Part shown: positions 62,473-64,000 of the stretch, piece after piece | Numbering within the stretch: the first letter of the stretch is position 1 | Layout of the letters: the number at the start of each line of letters is the position of its first letter | Source: Schizochytrium sp. TIO01 | Taxonomy: Eukaryota > Sar > Bigyra > Thraustochytrida > Thraustochytriidae | Reading direction: 5' to 3' | Length of the DNA: 64,000 nt | NCBI GenBank assembly: GCA_004764695.1 | Contig: SMSO01000033.1 | Span: 2,123,001-2,187,000 of the forward strand | The notes under the pieces: model-generated | Database searches by the model: none | What the model was told of the DNA's origin: nothing | The model's input: only the letters and a program-made list of their open reading frames with translations | Translations under genes and position numbers: made by a program

Positions 62473-64000
62473 GTTGCCAAGCCAAGTCAATGTCAACGGC
62501 TACCCACAACTAAGCTTGATCAATATCTTCAATGGAACCCCCCCCGCCCAGTCTTCTCAAGACCTTGCAGTGCCCACGTCAAAGCCTCCAATCAGCTACT
62601 GTCCCCGCCCCCAAAAGCCACCAAGCACCGCTCTCGGGGATTGGATGTCCTCATGTAGCATTCATCATCTATCGCCATGTGACTTGCCAACGGTAGATTC
62701 AAGCTCTTCCTTGGGGGTTAATATAAAATTCTAAGTGCTCTTGTTTCTAACTTTCTAAGATATTCCAATGAAACCATGTGCTATCGGAGATTTTAAAACT
62801 TCCAAAGTACTCATCTCGGATAATCTTGGAGGAGAGTATAATGAGAGTTTGCAAAATAACTACTGCCATTTTAAATATGCTTGATAATGTATATAACCAA
62901 TGAGAACGCGGAGAATACCCCCTCCTGGCGCCGTTCACCGCTGGTGCGGGAGAACACTCGCTTCCTGTTCTTCTTTGCTTCTTGGCGAAGCTGGCCGTGT
63001 GTTTTTTCATTCTCTGCATCAATCGAAACTGCGAACCGTTCGCGGAAACTCATCGCTCATCGCACGCAGACAGACGAGTTTCATTTTTACTCCCACTCAG
63101 CCCAGGGGTCGTGGGAAGCTGAAGAACAGCAGCTTCTTTTGCAAGAACCATTGCACTCGATCGAGTTTAACATTCATTCACAGAGATCTATTGTAATTCT
63201 GATTTTGTACCTAGCGCGATCTCAGATTGATCGCTGTGAGTTACTCTACTGTATATCTTAGCGTTTACTTCACTTTTATGCACTATTCTCTACTGTAGCC
63301 ACAAGTTTCCTCTGCTGTATGGGGCCTCTTACTCTACTTGCGCACCAGCCATAGGACGCAGATTTGTTCTATTGTAGCTTCACGTATAGTCTACTTTATT
63401 CACTGGTAGCTCTATAGTACCCTACAGTGGGAAGGTAAAGACTGAATCAAACGCTGCCCTGGAAGGATCACAATGATCGAGAATGATAGTGATTGCGAAT
63501 AATATGAGGTATCTATTTGTTTTGTATTTCTGTGATTGTCCTTCAAGCAAATCCAGAACGCGACGCCGACTCGACATCTTTCCGAGTCCGCGAGCAAAAC
63601 TGCAACGGTGAGTATGTGCGATAGTGCTGGCGGCTGGGTTTCTACGCCACCGCCAGCTGGCGTTGGGGTGGTCTCTCTATATTGCCGTGTGTCCACGAAA
63701 GGGATCATGACTGAATGAACGGGTGACTGACGATTGAGCTTCTTCATATGCTTTATGTTCTTTTGGATTTGTTCTGTGTTTGTGCGCGGGCCTTGAATGC
63801 TATTGGATTTTGTGTGACGGTCGCACCTGGACCACGTGTCTTGGATGTGAATCCTTGACGATCGCTGCTGATGGATGTTAATCCTTTCGCGACTACTGGT
63901 TTTCGTGGCGTCGACCTAACCCCTGCGTTTTCGTTGCTTTCATTTGGTCTGATTCATGAACGCGATGCGATGGTTGACAACGATGAATTCACCATCGTTT
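62473..64000. other. Upstream region of importin-alpha and window edge; no supported gene
   Basis: Sequence just above 62472 should hold the importin-alpha promoter and leader, but I could not assign a core element. Minor open frames at 62881-63261 and 63412-63747 have no recognisable domain. A gene beginning past the window edge would not be detectable. Confidence 0.5.

Overview
This is a eukaryotic nuclear window. It carries six well-supported protein genes, all readable as long uninterrupted ORFs, set in long gene-poor DNA packed with simple repeats. The proteins are an importin-alpha with IBB and ARM repeats, a CNBD-containing ion channel with four pore repeats in one chain, a type-B carboxylesterase, an ankyrin protein, and two paralogous proteins sharing a Cys/His plus basic C-terminal module. 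This set and the intron poverty suit a free-living protist. A thraustochytrid-like stramenopile is my best guess, but nothing in the sequence proves that lineage.

Layout. Positions 1-24,180 hold no gene I can support, only tetranucleotide microsatellites (a TTTG tract near 8.6 kb, a GATA tract at 18.6-19.0 kb, a second TTTG tract near 22 kb), homopolymers and GCTAGC clusters. From 24.2 to 35.4 kb lies a small gene cluster: a putative zinc-binding regulator (+), an ankyrin-repeat protein (+), a 5.4 kb spacer with at least three diverged copies of a dispersed repeat, and a Gln-rich paralog of the regulator (-). From 35.5 to 50.3 kb there is a second gene-poor, microsatellite-rich stretch. From 50.35 to 62.5 kb the genes are close together: a 2,554-residue four-repeat channel (+), a carboxylesterase convergent with it (-, 175 bp between stop codons), and importin-alpha (-). 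The last 1.5 kb holds no supported gene.

Functional picture. These genes do not form an obvious pathway. The two regulators look like paralogs of one another and are probably nuclear. Importin-alpha is the nuclear-import adaptor. The channel is the most striking gene: it resembles the CNGK class (four CNG-like K+-selective repeats on one polypeptide), with GYG or GFG selectivity filters in all four repeats and ligand-binding domains that look degenerate.

Start codons were chosen by eye. Three genes have open frames extending upstream of the first ATG through non-ATG codons, and I moved the start to the ATG where one exists. The N-terminus of the Gln-rich gene is unresolved. All family assignments come from reading motifs; no database search was run.
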